This document shows positions 17,402 through 26,368 of a stretch of 64,000 nucleotides of DNA, one piece after another. Source of the stretch: Marinomonas sp. UCMA 3892 (GTDB taxonomy: Bacteria; Pseudomonadota; Gammaproteobacteria; Pseudomonadales; Marinomonadaceae). The notes beneath the pieces were generated by a model. The model did no database searches. It was given only the letters and a program-made list of their open reading frames with translations, and had not been told where the DNA came from. Numbering within the stretch: position 1 is the first letter of the stretch; the number at the start of each line of letters is the position of its first letter. The position numbers and the translations under genes were made by a program. The stretch lies in contig NZ_PTXN01000006.1 in the NCBI RefSeq assembly GCF_012726345.1, positions 186,001 to 250,000 on the forward strand. Reading direction: 5' to 3'.

Positions 17402-18140
17402 TAGGACCGATAAGAGCATCATTCAAGCTCGTAATATTGAAAAGATTTACCCGAATGGTTGTCATGCCTTAAAAAACGTTTCTCTCGATATTAATCGTGG
17501 TGAAGTCGTCGTGATTATTGGGCCAAGCGGTTCAGGCAAGTCGACGTTTTTACGTACTTTGAATCAGTTGGAAACCATTTCTGATGGCACGATTCATATT
17601 GATGAAGTGAGTTTGACCGATAGGAAAACCAACATCAATAAAGTGCGTGAAGAAGTGGGCATGGTGTTCCAGTCCTTCAATCTTTTTCCACATAAAACAG
17701 CTTTGGGTAATGTGGCTTTGTCGCCGATTAAGGTGAAGAAAAAGCCCCGTGCAGTAGCGGAACAAGAAGGCCGTGAGCTACTCAAAAAAGTAGGCCTAGC
17801 TGAGCGCATGAATAATTATCCATCGCATTTGTCTGGCGGTCAGCAGCAACGTGTGGCAATAGCAAGAGCGTTAGCCATGCACCCTAAAATTATGCTGTTT
17901 GACGAGCCAACCAGTGCTCTTGATCCAGAAATGGTTGGGGAAGTGCTTGACGTAATGAAAAGCCTCGCCAGTGATGGCATGACCATGGTCGTGGTAACCC
18001 ATGAAATGGGCTTTGCTCGTGAAGTGGCGGATCGAGTGGTATTCATGGAGGATGGTGAGTTGGTTTTCGAAGAAAGTCCTGAGCGCTTCTTTAGTTCTGA
18101 TAATCCGCGTCTACAGCGTTTCCTTGGGCAAGTCCTCTAG
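17394..18140 (+). CDS. Amino acid ABC transporter ATP-binding protein
   Basis: A 248-residue ATPase of the GlnQ/HisP type: Walker [14 protein letters not shown]-loop [17 protein letters not shown], signature [15 protein letters not shown], Walker [21 protein letters not shown] and H-loop [11 protein letters not shown] chose the GTG at 17394, which overlaps the permease stop and has AAAGAGG upstream; a TTG at 17373 is the alternative. It powers uptake through the preceding permease. Confidence 0.92.
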   Translation: MTNRTDKSIIQARNIEKIYPNGCHALKNVSLDINRGEVVVIIGPSGSGKSTFLRTLNQLETISDGTIHIDEVSLTDRKTNINKVREEVGMVFQSFNLFPHKTALGNVALSPIKVKKKPRAVAEQEGRELLKKVGLAERMNNYPSHLSGGQQQRVAIARALAMHPKIMLFDEPTSALDPEMVGEVLDVMKSLASDGMTMVVVTHEMGFAREVADRVVFMEDGELVFEESPERFFSSDNPRLQRFLGQVL

Positions 18141-18150
18141 TATTGATGAC

Positions 18151-18190
18151 AAATCTTGGCCACAATTGTTGGTCAAGATTCTCTCCTTTT
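18151..18190 (+). terminator. Intrinsic terminator after the amino acid ABC operon
   Basis: An 11-bp stem with one G-T pair (AATCTTGGCCA at 18152-18162 with 18170-18180), followed by CTCCTTTTTT. It lies between the ATPase and the LysR gene. Confidence 0.8.
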
Positions 18191-18203
18191 TTGGATATTC
18201 ATC

Positions 18204-19094
18204 ATGAATAAGAAATCCCTTCCTCCATTAAATTGGTTGCATACCTTTGAAGTATCTGCCCGATGTCTTAATTTCACTCATGCAGCGGAAGAGTTGTGCT
18301 TAACTCAAGGCGCCGTTAGCCAGCAGATTCGTTTGCTAGAAAGTCATTTGGGCGTGTCGTTATTTAAACGTTTACCGCGTGGTTTGAGTTTAACTGAAGA
18401 AGGGCGCTCTTACTTTCCTGTAGTGAAGGACGCGATTTCTCGTTTGGCGGCTGGCACAAACGAAATCTTTACTCAGCATGATAAACAAATCATCAAAATT
18501 TGCGGCAGCTTGTCGTTCTTTTCTCATTGGTTAGCGCCCAAGCTGACTGATTTTAGTATGACTTATCCTCAATATGATATTCGCTACGTGAGCAATATAT
18601 GGGTACAAGCCCTAGACGATGAAGACGATATGGAAATTCGTTGGGGGCATGGCGAATGGCCGGGGTTGATCTCGCAGCGATTAACTTGGGACACCTTGGT
18701 GCCTGTGTGTTCACCTGAATTGATGTTGCGATCACCTTTGCTGGAGCCAGCGGATTTAGCGAATCATTCGCTTCTGCATGTTATCGGTTACGAAGAAGGG
18801 TGGGGCTATTGGCTGAATATCATGGGTGTGGATAGTGTTGATTCGTCAGTGGGTATGCAATTCGATACGCTTGTGTCGACATTGCGCATGGCAGAACTGG
18901 GGCAAGGTGTGGCCTTGGCGCGTTCTTCTATGGTTGAAGATATGTTGAATGAAGGAAAACTAGTCGCGCCGTTTGGACAAGGCGTTGAAGCCAGTGAATC
19001 GTTTTATTTAGTACGACGATCTGGTGCTGAATTACATGGTGCTGCGGCTGTGTTTTTCGATTGGTTAGTTCGGCAAGTACATCTTGCTAAATAA
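18204..19094 (+). CDS. LysR-family regulator, GcvA-like
   Basis: A 296-residue regulator. The N-terminal helix-turn-helix (LNWLHTFEVSARCLNFTHAAEELCLTQGAVSQQIRLLE) is of the GcvA subgroup and is followed by the effector domain. ATG 18204 is used because the conserved LPPLNWL start follows at once. It sits directly behind the amino acid transporter and the sulfur amino acid enzyme, so it may control them. Confidence 0.88.
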   Translation: MNKKSLPPLNWLHTFEVSARCLNFTHAAEELCLTQGAVSQQIRLLESHLGVSLFKRLPRGLSLTEEGRSYFPVVKDAISRLAAGTNEIFTQHDKQIIKICGSLSFFSHWLAPKLTDFSMTYPQYDIRYVSNIWVQALDDEDDMEIRWGHGEWPGLISQRLTWDTLVPVCSPELMLRSPLLEPADLANHSLLHVIGYEEGWGYWLNIMGVDSVDSSVGMQFDTLVSTLRMAELGQGVALARSSMVEDMLNEGKLVAPFGQGVEASESFYLVRRSGAELHGAAAVFFDWLVRQVHLAK

Positions 19095-19172
19095 GTGTTA
19101 TTGAAAATAGGTGATCTGTTGATTGAGGACCTTCGTATAACTCGCATCATGGTTATTACTTAAGGGCATATT

Positions 19173-19430
19173 TTGACTCCAGACATGTCACGAATTATCG
19201 AAATGGCTTGGGAAGACCGCACGCCATTTGAAGCAATTCAAACTCTTTATGGGCTTTCAGAGCCTGATGTTATTTTGTTAATGCGTAGCAATCTAAAATC
19301 TAAAGCCTTTAAAAATTGGCGGGCTAGAGTATCTGGCCGTGCGAGTAAACATTTGGCGCTGCGCAATCCTGATATTTCTCGTGGTTACTGTAAAACGCAG
19401 TATAAAATTCGTGCTAATAAAGGCCGTTAG
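19173..19430 (+). CDS. TIGR03643/DUF2805 small conserved protein
   Basis: An 85-residue basic protein with the conserved opening SRIIEMAWEDRTPFEAI and the ending ISRGYCKTQYKIRANKGR, recognised as the TIGR03643 (DUF2805) family of unknown function. The TTG at 19173 has AAGGG seven bases upstream; ATG 19185 is the alternative start. The central helical part could bind nucleic acid, but this is a guess from charge only. Confidence 0.78.
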   Translation: MTPDMSRIIEMAWEDRTPFEAIQTLYGLSEPDVILLMRSNLKSKAFKNWRARVSGRASKHLALRNPDISRGYCKTQYKIRANKGR

Positions 19431-19476
19431 TTATTTGAAGCATTATTAGTTTTGGAGTAACGAAAGGGATGCGGCA

Positions 19477-19896
19477 TTACGCTGCATCACTTTCACGGTA
19501 ATCTGTTAATTCGTCATCAAATACAACAGTACTTTCGTCTTCGTTATAAACCACATCTTCATCTGGTTCTATTACTAAGTCTTCAAGTGTTTTTTTAGGT
19601 GCCGCTTCTGCTAGATTGAGCTGTGTGCTGGATGCTTTATGCGCTTTTTTAGATTTCTGAGGGCTTTTCTTTTTATTGCTAAAAACGTCCAAAATAGAGT
19701 CTTTATTTTGTGCGAGATACATGGAAAGCGCTTCTTTTTGACTGTGATCTCCAGCTAGTTCGCTTTGATCTAAAATTTCATACAGCGCTTCGGCAGTATC
19801 CAACAATTTGTCGTACGCATCAGCTTCTACTTTTGAAGTAAACGTCATTTTTTCGATTCCATCGCGTTCTACAACATATTTGATAATTACAGGCAT
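19477..19896 (-). CDS. yebG: YebG family SOS-inducible protein
   Basis: A 139-residue protein. Residues 1-85 match E. coli YebG closely (IKYVVERDGIEKMTFTSKVEADAYDKLLDTAEALYEIL, then KEALSMYLAQNKDSILDVF). The remaining tail is longer than in E. coli, first Lys-rich and then acidic. YebG is a small damage-inducible protein of unclear biochemical role. A LexA box lies 25 bp upstream of its start, supporting SOS control. Confidence 0.88.
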   Translation of the reverse strand: MPVIIKYVVERDGIEKMTFTSKVEADAYDKLLDTAEALYEILDQSELAGDHSQKEALSMYLAQNKDSILDVFSNKKKSPQKSKKAHKASSTQLNLAEAAPKKTLEDLVIEPDEDVVYNEDESTVVFDDELTDYRESDAA

Positions 19897-19920
19897 AATT
19901 CACCTCGTGAAAAAATAATA

Positions 19921-19936
19921 CTGTATAAATATACAG
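19921..19936. promoter_or_regulatory. LexA (SOS) box
   Basis: CTGTATAAATATACAG fits the gammaproteobacterial LexA consensus CTGT-N8-ACAG exactly, with an AT-rich centre. It lies 25 bp upstream of yebG and about 90 bp upstream of the divergent channel gene, so it could affect both. Confidence 0.88.
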
Positions 19937-20024
19937 TTATTTTTCATTGTTTGTCTAGCGCTTTTGTTTGTTGATCCTAGCAATGATTGTTAAAGTAGTA
20001 GGCTTAATAAAGGAAACACTTTTT

Positions 20025-20897
20025 ATGCCTGTTGATTTTTCCCAATTAGACTTTTCCATTTTAATGGATCATGTTGAGATTGTTTTAACAGTCGCTTGGA
20101 TTTTATTGTCTTACATTGTTCGACGTTACACTAAGCGCGCTATTCGACTTCATCAAAAGACAGAACACGATAAAAAACGTCAAAGAATTAATACGGTCGA
20201 TAATATATTTAATTTGCTTTTGGTTGTCGGTCTGGTTCTTATTTGGTCATCTGAGTTACAAAATATAGCGATCTCAATCGCCGCCTTCATGGTGGCATTG
20301 GTTATTGCAACGAAAGAGTTTATCGCTTGTATTGTTGGTGCGTTTTATCGCGCTAGTACACGTCCATATCAGGTTGGTGACTGGATACGCATCGCTAATT
20401 ATGAAGGCGAAGTAACCGACAGTGACTGGCTATCGACAACCTTATTTGAAGTCGACTTAAAAGGTGGTAGCTACACTTATACGGGCCGCACGACAGTGGT
20501 TCCAAATAGTGTTTTATTGCTGCATACAGTGCAAAATCTGAATTACATGCGTCGTTATGTCACTCATACTTTTTCTATTTCTCGCCATGCAGATGACGTG
20601 AATTTGTTTACCATAAAAGAGCAAATTTTAGAGAAAATTCGCGAGTACAGTGAGCATTTTCATGACGTCGCGATACGCTATAACAGCCTTATTGAGAAAC
20701 GCTTGGACATCAAAATATCCGGCCCTGAGCCGCGAGTTCGTATCACTACAACAGTTGAAGGTTATAATGTTTTTAGCATTTCACTGTTTTGTCCAACGGA
20801 TGAAGCGGTTGAAATAGAGCAAAAAGTTATCGAGGACTTTATGACTTTCTGGTATGAAAAACGCAATATGAATACTAACGGAATAGGAGAGGAATAA
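20025..20897 (+). CDS. MscS-family mechanosensitive channel-like protein
   Basis: A 290-residue inner-membrane protein with about three to four helices, followed by the MscS beta domain (RPYQVGDWIRIANYEGEVTDSDWLSTTL, GRTTVVPNSVLL). The pore-helix equivalent is AISIAAFMVALVIATKEFIACIVGAF, in which the usual Gly/Ala packing pattern is only partly kept. I use ATG 20025, preceded by AAGGA; longer in-frame starts at 19968 and 19983 exist. The lipoprotein gene starts on its last base (TAATG), so the two are coupled. The role would be osmotic relief or ion leak; it is not tested here. Confidence 0.82.
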   Translation: MPVDFSQLDFSILMDHVEIVLTVAWILLSYIVRRYTKRAIRLHQKTEHDKKRQRINTVDNIFNLLLVVGLVLIWSSELQNIAISIAAFMVALVIATKEFIACIVGAFYRASTRPYQVGDWIRIANYEGEVTDSDWLSTTLFEVDLKGGSYTYTGRTTVVPNSVLLLHTVQNLNYMRRYVTHTFSISRHADDVNLFTIKEQILEKIREYSEHFHDVAIRYNSLIEKRLDIKISGPEPRVRITTTVEGYNVFSISLFCPTDEAVEIEQKVIEDFMTFWYEKRNMNTNGIGEE

Positions 20898-21484
20898 TGC
20901 GATTTACTCGTACTTTTGTCCCCCTTATTTTGATATTTACTTCTGTGCTTTTGGCTGGTTGCAATAGTTTTCGTGTGAGTGAAGATGATGTAAATAAAGA
21001 AGTGGCTAAGCAATTGGCCCAGCCGCAAGAAAATCATATTCAACTTACTTTAGACAGTAATACGCTTAATTTAGATCTTGTGGTGACATCGGCGCATATT
21101 GATTTTACTGAGCGTGATGGTGGTTTAGTGCTGGTTGATATGATTAGTAAAATGACCGGGACGTTAACCGCGTTTGGTCAAACATTTTCATTGTCAGCTC
21201 GGGTAAATCCTTCTTTTGAATCCGGTGTACGTATTGAAGAAGATCGCCTGTATTTGGTCGCGCCAAAAATCACCCAAATTGAGGTAGAAGGCTCAAGCTT
21301 TAATGACAAAATGCTGCGATCTACTTTAGGGTCATTGCATGATGACTTTGAAAAAGCACTGGTACAATATTTTGATGAACATCCGGTCTATGTGCTGAAC
21401 CATTCTCCATTTGAGAAAACCGCTGCTGCTATGGTGAAAGACATTATTATCAAAGAAGATTCTTTAGAGCTTTCTATTTTTTAG
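20897..21484 (+). CDS. DUF1439 (YceB-like) lipoprotein
   Basis: A 195-residue protein with a lipoprotein signal, MRFTRTFVPLILIFTSVLLAGC (Cys22, followed by Asn-Ser). The mature part, starting FRVSEDDVNKEVAKQL, and the repeated beta pattern match the DUF1439/YceB family, predicted lipid- or hydrophobe-binding tubular proteins of the outer membrane periplasmic face. It is translationally coupled to the MscS-like gene. Confidence 0.85.
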   Translation: MRFTRTFVPLILIFTSVLLAGCNSFRVSEDDVNKEVAKQLAQPQENHIQLTLDSNTLNLDLVVTSAHIDFTERDGGLVLVDMISKMTGTLTAFGQTFSLSARVNPSFESGVRIEEDRLYLVAPKITQIEVEGSSFNDKMLRSTLGSLHDDFEKALVQYFDEHPVYVLNHSPFEKTAAAMVKDIIIKEDSLELSIF

Positions 21485-21596
21485 ATAAGACGGGTCTAGG
21501 TAAGTCTCTGCGAAGTCACTATAATGGCCAAATACTATAGAATCAGATGGACTAAGCGCTGACGCTTAATTATTGAATTAAAAATGAGGAAACAGC

Positions 21597-22076
21597 ATGT
21601 CGATAGCAGACAATCAAGTCGTTCAATTTCACTATACTTTGCGTCATGGCGAAGAGTTGATCGAAACTTCTGCGGGTAAAGATGCCGCGGCTTATTTACA
21701 TGGCCACGGCAATGTTATTCCAGGACTTGAAAAAGCGATGGAAGGAAAAGAAGTCGGTGATGAATTTGAAGTGACTATTGCTTGTGCTGATGCCTATGGT
21801 GAGCGTCATGAAGATCGTCAGCAACAAGTGCCTGTCAAACATTTACAAGGCGCGAAACGCTGGAAAGCTGGCATGGTTGCTATGGTGCAAACCGACAAAG
21901 GCATGCGTCAGGTGACTGTTGTTAAAGTAGGTTTGAAACACGCCACTGTTGATTTGAATCATCCATTGTCCGGCAAAGATTTAACTTTCAATATTCAAAT
22001 CGTTGACTCTCGTGAAGCAACGAACGATGAAATTGCTCATGGTCATGCACACGGTGTAGGTGGTCATCATCATTAA
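21597..22076 (+). CDS. slyD: SlyD-like FKBP-type peptidyl-prolyl isomerase
   Basis: A 159-residue cytosolic isomerase/chaperone. The FKBP part has VVQFHYTLRHGEELIETS and HGHGNVIPGLEKAMEGKEVGDEFEV, with the IF (insert-in-flap) chaperone domain from about 70 to 125. The His-rich end GHAHGVGGHHH suits nickel or zinc binding as in SlyD. The tail is shorter than in E. coli and lacks its Cys residues. It is a single gene. Confidence 0.88.
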   Translation: MSIADNQVVQFHYTLRHGEELIETSAGKDAAAYLHGHGNVIPGLEKAMEGKEVGDEFEVTIACADAYGERHEDRQQQVPVKHLQGAKRWKAGMVAMVQTDKGMRQVTVVKVGLKHATVDLNHPLSGKDLTFNIQIVDSREATNDEIAHGHAHGVGGHHH

Positions 22077-22115
22077 GAGGAAAGTACTCTGAGTGTTGAA
22101 TAGAGTAATTTCTAT

Positions 22116-22157
22116 AAGCCCTTGTTACGGATGACGTAGCAGGGGCTTTTGTATTTT
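22116..22157 (+). terminator. Intrinsic terminator after slyD
   Basis: An imperfect stem (AAGCCCTTGTTAC against GTAGCAGGGGCTT) is followed by TTGTATTTTT. Confidence 0.7.
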
Positions 22158-22230
22158 TATCCCTTTATTTTTTAGAGTGTTAGAGAAGATTGATTTTAAT
22201 CAAGTAATCGCAGGGAATATTGGTATTTAA

Positions 22231-22294
22231 TAAGAATCGTTATCAATTGATTGACAGATCTGGATTTTACGCACATTATTGATAATAGTTATCA
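22231..22294 (+). promoter_or_regulatory. Fur-controlled promoter of fagA-fumC
   Basis: TGATAATAGTTATCA (22280-22294) matches the 7-1-7 Fur motif at all but one position. A weaker copy, TAAGAATCGTTATCA, lies at 22231-22245. Between them are TTGACA (22251-22256), a 17-bp spacer and CATTAT (22274-22279) as -35 and -10. Fur-Fe(II) bound at the downstream site would block transcription start. Confidence 0.85.
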
Positions 22295-22332
22295 TTTATA
22301 TTTTGTGTTTTAGAATTTTAGAGGGCCAAGCG

Positions 22333-22689
22333 ATGAGTCATTATTTAGTGCCATTTTCAGTGCTCGAGCAGACTATTCAAGGAGGGCAGTGTGCAGATTC
22401 TCCAGAAGTGCTCTATCATTATTTGAACCTAACAGAAGAGTACGCTGAGCGATTAAATATTACCGATGCGACTTTACTGCATCAAAGAGTGTTTAATGTC
22501 TTGCTGGATACGGTTTGCGATACAAGTATCGCACCTCACTGGCGTCAGACTTGTTTAGATAAGGTGTATTTGCCTTTGTCACACCTAAAGCATTTAATTG
22601 TGACGTATCAAGATGCCAAGAACTATTTCAAGATGGAGCATAATTTACGAGTTTTGAGCCATTATTTTATTTCTTCCTTCGAACAATAA
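22333..22689 (+). CDS. fagA: FagA-like protein (Fur-associated gene upstream of fumC)
   Basis: A 118-residue soluble helical protein with conserved-looking HxxxC and LPLSHLKHL segments. In pseudomonads a small gene of this kind, fagA, precedes fumC in an iron-starvation operon; the position here, right behind a Fur-boxed promoter and 15 bp before fumC, is the same. ATG 22333 has GAGGG seven bases upstream. Function is unknown, and the name rests on context plus overall similarity in size and composition. Confidence 0.75.
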   Translation: MSHYLVPFSVLEQTIQGGQCADSPEVLYHYLNLTEEYAERLNITDATLLHQRVFNVLLDTVCDTSIAPHWRQTCLDKVYLPLSHLKHLIVTYQDAKNYFKMEHNLRVLSHYFISSFEQ

Positions 22690-22704
22690 GGACATCATTT
22701 ACTA

Positions 22705-24096
22705 ATGAAAATGCGTATTGAAAAAGACAGCATGGGCGAGTTAGAAGTCCCTGAACAAGCACTTTACGGCGCCCAAACTCAGCGAGCTATCAATAACTTT
22801 CCGATTAGCGATGAGCCATTGCCTGAAGCCTTTATTCGCTCTCTTATCTTAATCAAAGCTGCTGCTGCACGAGCTAATGAGTCTCTTGAATGCATAACTC
22901 CAGAAATGTCTAAAGCGATTCAAAATGCCTGTGATGAGCTTTTGGATAGCGATAATCTTATGCAGCATTTTCCTGTGGATGTTTTCCAAACTGGTTCTGG
23001 TACTAGTTCGAACATGAATGCTAATGAAGTGATCGCCACCTTGGCGAGTGCTTACTATTGCTCAGACGTTAATGACTCAGTGGTGAATCCAAATGATCAT
23101 GTAAACTATGGTCAAAGCAGTAATGACGTGATTCCCAGTGCGATTCATGTTAGCGCGACGTTAGAGTTAACCGGTCATCTGCTTCCAGCATTAGTTCATC
23201 TAAAAGACACCATCCTCGAAAAAGGTACAGCGCTTGCTGGATATACAAAAACAGGTAGAACACATTTAATGGATGCCATGCCAGTTCGATTGGATCAAAC
23301 TTTCCATGCTTGGGCTGCTCAACTGCAAGACAATATTGATAATCTAACTTACCTTGAAAGTAAAACCACCCAGCTTGCCCAAGGCGGAACTGCGGTTGGA
23401 ACAGGTATTAATGCTCATCCAGAATTCGCTGAACTGTTTGCCAAAGAATTGTCTAATTTAACCAATGTCACTTTCAGCAAGGGCAATGATTTTTTCGCCT
23501 TGATCGGTTCCCAAGATACGGCTGTTGCCTTATCTGGTCAGTTAAAAGCGGTTGCGGTGACCTATATGAAAATTGCCAATGACCTGCGTTGGATGAACTC
23601 TGGTCCATTAGCTGGTTTAGGCGAAATTTCTCTACAAGCCTTGCAACCTGGCTCGTCTATTATGCCAGGCAAAGTGAATCCCGTGATTCCAGAAGCCACG
23701 GCTATGGTTGCCGCACAAGTTATTGGTAACGACGCAGCGATTACTATCGGTGGTCAATCGGGTAATTTTGAATTGAACGTTATGTTGCCAATGATTGCCA
23801 AAAATTTGCTAAACAGTATCAAGCTATTGGCAAATAGTGGACAGCTTTTAGCAGATAATGCCATTGCGACGCTAACTGTTAATGAAGATAAATTGAATCA
23901 AGCATTGCATCGTAACCCTATTTTAGTAACCGCACTTAATCCGATTATCGGTTATGGAAAAGCCGCAGAGATTGCAAAAAAAGCGTACAAAGAAGGTCGC
24001 CCAGTGGTGGATGTGGCAGAAGAGGAAACGGATCTAGATCGAGAGGAGTTATTGGCTCTGCTTGATCCTGCGAAATTAACTCACGGTGGGATCTAA
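22705..24096 (+). CDS. fumC: Class II fumarate hydratase FumC
   Basis: A 463-residue homotetrameric, iron-independent fumarase that interconverts fumarate and malate. It carries DSMGELEVPEQALYGAQTQRA near the start, the active-site segments GSGTSSNMNANEV, TGRTHLMDAMPVRL (catalytic His region) and the superfamily signature GSSIMPGKVNP. The Fur promoter upstream implies induction when iron is scarce, when Fe-S fumarases would fail. A strong terminator follows. Confidence 0.95.
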   Translation: MKMRIEKDSMGELEVPEQALYGAQTQRAINNFPISDEPLPEAFIRSLILIKAAAARANESLECITPEMSKAIQNACDELLDSDNLMQHFPVDVFQTGSGTSSNMNANEVIATLASAYYCSDVNDSVVNPNDHVNYGQSSNDVIPSAIHVSATLELTGHLLPALVHLKDTILEKGTALAGYTKTGRTHLMDAMPVRLDQTFHAWAAQLQDNIDNLTYLESKTTQLAQGGTAVGTGINAHPEFAELFAKELSNLTNVTFSKGNDFFALIGSQDTAVALSGQLKAVAVTYMKIANDLRWMNSGPLAGLGEISLQALQPGSSIMPGKVNPVIPEATAMVAAQVIGNDAAITIGGQSGNFELNVMLPMIAKNLLNSIKLLANSGQLLADNAIATLTVNEDKLNQALHRNPILVTALNPIIGYGKAAEIAKKAYKEGRPVVDVAEEETDLDREELLALLDPAKLTHGGI

Positions 24097-24152
24097 GCAA
24101 GTGTAGATAAGATTTCATTATTTGGTTGTTCCCTTACCAAATAACGAAAGCG

Positions 24153-24179
24153 AGCCAGCGTTCACGCTGGCTTTTTTTT
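24153..24179 (+). terminator. Intrinsic terminator after fumC
   Basis: Stem AGCCAGCG / CGCTGGCT with loop TTCA, followed by eight Ts. Confidence 0.92.
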
Positions 24180-24183
24180 ATGC

Positions 24184-24885
24184 TCAAAGTGTGGGGGTTA
24201 AGGCTTCATCCACTGCGGCTTTGGCGTGAATGTAGGTGGTATCAAATAAAGGCACAATGACGTGTTCTTGCTTGAGCAGTAGGGTGATTTCCGTGCATCC
24301 TTCAATGACAGCTTCCGCTCCGGCTGCATGAAGGCGATTAACAATGTCTATATAAGTTTCCCTTGATTCAGGGAGGATTTTACCGAGACATAATTCCTCG
24401 TAAATAATTCTATGGATATTGTCTCGGTCTTGCTTCGATGGTGTGATTACCACTAAACCATATTGCTCTTCTAGTCGTTTAATATAGAAGTCTTCTTCCA
24501 TGGAATAGCGAGTACCAATAAAGCCAACTTTCTGATATTTTTTCTTAACAAGCTCTTTGGCCGTCGCATCAGCAATGTGCAGTAAAGGAATCTGTATGGC
24601 ATTTTGAACAATATCTGCCACCTTGTGCATGGTATTGGTTGCGATAAGAATGAAGTCTGCTTGGGCTTGCTCTAAACGTTTAGCTTCTGCTGTAAGTATT
24701 TCTCCTAGTTGCGTCCAATCGCCTAGATGTTGCAAGCGCTCAATCTCGGCAAAATCAACACTGGATAAAATAATCTTAGCTGAATGCAGCCCGCCTAATT
24801 TCTGCTTAGTCATCTCATTGATATTTTGGTAGTACAAAGCGGAAGACTCCCAACTCATGCCACCAATAATGCCGATTGTTTTCAT
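24184..24885 (-). CDS. ygeA: Aspartate/glutamate racemase family protein, YgeA-like
   Basis: A 233-residue enzyme starting MKTIGIIGGMSWESSALYYQ. The first catalytic position reads ATNTMHK (Thr instead of Cys) and the second EGCTEI (Cys). This Thr/Cys pair is known from E. coli YgeA, an L-Asp/L-Glu-specific racemase, so it is not a defect. HIADAT and FDTTYIHA are family landmarks. ATG 24885 has AAGGA upstream; the ORF extends 11 codons further but without family match. Confidence 0.87.
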   Translation of the reverse strand: MKTIGIIGGMSWESSALYYQNINEMTKQKLGGLHSAKIILSSVDFAEIERLQHLGDWTQLGEILTAEAKRLEQAQADFILIATNTMHKVADIVQNAIQIPLLHIADATAKELVKKKYQKVGFIGTRYSMEEDFYIKRLEEQYGLVVITPSKQDRDNIHRIIYEELCLGKILPESRETYIDIVNRLHAAGAEAVIEGCTEITLLLKQEHVIVPLFDTTYIHAKAAVDEALTPTL

Positions 24886-25000
24886 GCTCGCATCCTTTGT
24901 TTCCCATTCAGAATACATAAAGTCTAACGAGCTTATTCAATGGCTGTAATGTACAGATGATTAAATAAATAAAGCGGACTGTAATGCAACAATGACCTTT

Positions 25001-25456
25001 CTACAGGTTACGAGTCATAAATACGCTATAAGGATCTAATTTGTAGTCGGCAAAAGGACCGCACTCAATAAAGTCGTGTTTTGCGTAAAGCTTTCTGGCT
25101 GGTGCGAAGAAGTCTTGTGATCCTGTTTCTAGGCTGATTTTATTGAGCCCTTTTTGCTTGGCTACATCGATGATATGCCTAAGTAGGGTAGAAGCAATGC
25201 CTTTGTTGCGAGCAGCACTGGTGGTGCGCATAGATTTAATTTCAGCGTGTGTTTCGTCTAGTATTTTTAATGCGCCGCAGCCGAGTAATTGACTGTTTTC
25301 CCAAACTGTCCAAAAGGTAATGTTTGGTTTTTTTAATCCATCTAGATCTAATGCAAAAACGCATTCAGGCGGAGAGGTCGCAAACATATCTTCAAGATGT
25401 TCGGTGAGTATTTTTTTGACTTCTGGGCCAGATAAATCATCGATTCTGATATCCAT
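25001..25456 (-). CDS. GNAT acetyltransferase, YsnE-like
   Basis: A 151-residue N-acetyltransferase. The acetyl-CoA loop is in RTTSAARNKGIASTLLRHII, and the fold ends with ARKLYAKHDFIECGPF. The substrate is unknown. It is a single gene, divergent from the next GNAT gene. Confidence 0.85.
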   Translation of the reverse strand: MDIRIDDLSGPEVKKILTEHLEDMFATSPPECVFALDLDGLKKPNITFWTVWENSQLLGCGALKILDETHAEIKSMRTTSAARNKGIASTLLRHIIDVAKQKGLNKISLETGSQDFFAPARKLYAKHDFIECGPFADYKLDPYSVFMTRNL

Positions 25457-25588
25457 TGGGTGTATCGTCCTGTTTTTTTTAGGTGTGAAAATGAAGCAAT
25501 TTTTATACCGAAACTAAGAGTATTTGGGTATTAAACAACAGTGTATACTGCTCGTTAAAGTAAGCTCTAGATTAGTGAAAGGTTTTAT

Positions 25589-26050
25589 ATGACAGACCTA
25601 TTAAATTTACGATCCGCTGAAATGGCAGATGCTGAGCGTTTGCTGGAGTGGCGTAATGATCCAGCTACTCGAGAAGCCTCTCATAATCAAGATGTTATTA
25701 GCTTAGATGTGCATATTGAGTGGCTGAGTAACTCGCTAAATAAACCGGATCAACGGCAATTATGGATTGCTGAAATAGATGGCGTAGCGGTTGGAACTTG
25801 TCGAGCGGATCGCGTGGAAAATGCGTGGGAATTATCATGGACTGTTGCACCAGAAGTGCGCGGAAAAGGTGTTGCTTATCAAATGCTGTCCAAATTGGTG
25901 CGAAGCTTTGATGAATCATTAGTGGCACAGGTTAAAGCTGATAATTTTGGTTCTTTGAAAGTGGCTGAACGTGTGGGTTTTGTTTTGGATAAACAAGAAG
26001 GCAGTGTGTTGTTCTATGTTTATCCAAAAACTTCTTTTATAGCGGGCTAA
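25589..26050 (+). CDS. GNAT acetyltransferase
   Basis: A 153-residue N-acetyltransferase of the type often seen with nucleotide-sugar or amino-group substrates: LLEWRNDPATREAS, then VAPEVRGKGVAYQMLSKLV as CoA-binding loop, then KVAERVGFVL. It overlaps the convergent DUF3820 gene by four bases (CTAA shared by both stops). Confidence 0.83.
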   Translation: MTDLLNLRSAEMADAERLLEWRNDPATREASHNQDVISLDVHIEWLSNSLNKPDQRQLWIAEIDGVAVGTCRADRVENAWELSWTVAPEVRGKGVAYQMLSKLVRSFDESLVAQVKADNFGSLKVAERVGFVLDKQEGSVLFYVYPKTSFIAG

Positions 26051-26310
26051 TCATCAAAGCGAATGCGAACTTTCGGCTCGTCAGGTTTTTTCTCAGTCGG
26101 TTTACGCAAGGGATCGACCAACTTTTCCAAGCCATTAATTTTAATTTCTAACGCCAATTGTAACCATTGTCCAAGATTGCCGTTCGGCCAGCCTTCGTGA
26201 GCAAACCAGAGTAAATAGGCTTCTGGTAGATCAATCAAAACACGACCTTGGTATTTACCAAATGGCATGGTTTGACGAGCAACTTGAACTAGATCTTCTT
26301 GTGAGAACAT
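26047..26310 (-). CDS. DUF3820 family protein
   Basis: An 87-residue protein with the conserved core TMPFGKYQGRVLIDLPEAYLLWFAHEGWPNG of the DUF3820 family, sometimes labelled quorum-sensing-regulated virulence factor without firm functional proof. The Arg-rich C-terminus is family-typical. It ends inside the stop region of the convergent GNAT gene. Confidence 0.83.
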   Translation of the reverse strand: MFSQEDLVQVARQTMPFGKYQGRVLIDLPEAYLLWFAHEGWPNGNLGQWLQLALEIKINGLEKLVDPLRKPTEKKPDEPKVRIRFDD

Positions 26311-26368
26311 GGGCTTCGCTTAATGGCTCAGAGTCAATAATAAGTGCGTGTATTTAAACATATGTGGG

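Noticed and set aside
24184..24885. Loss of a catalytic Cys in the racemase
   Set aside because: Thr at this position is the known catalytic residue in the YgeA-type enzymes.
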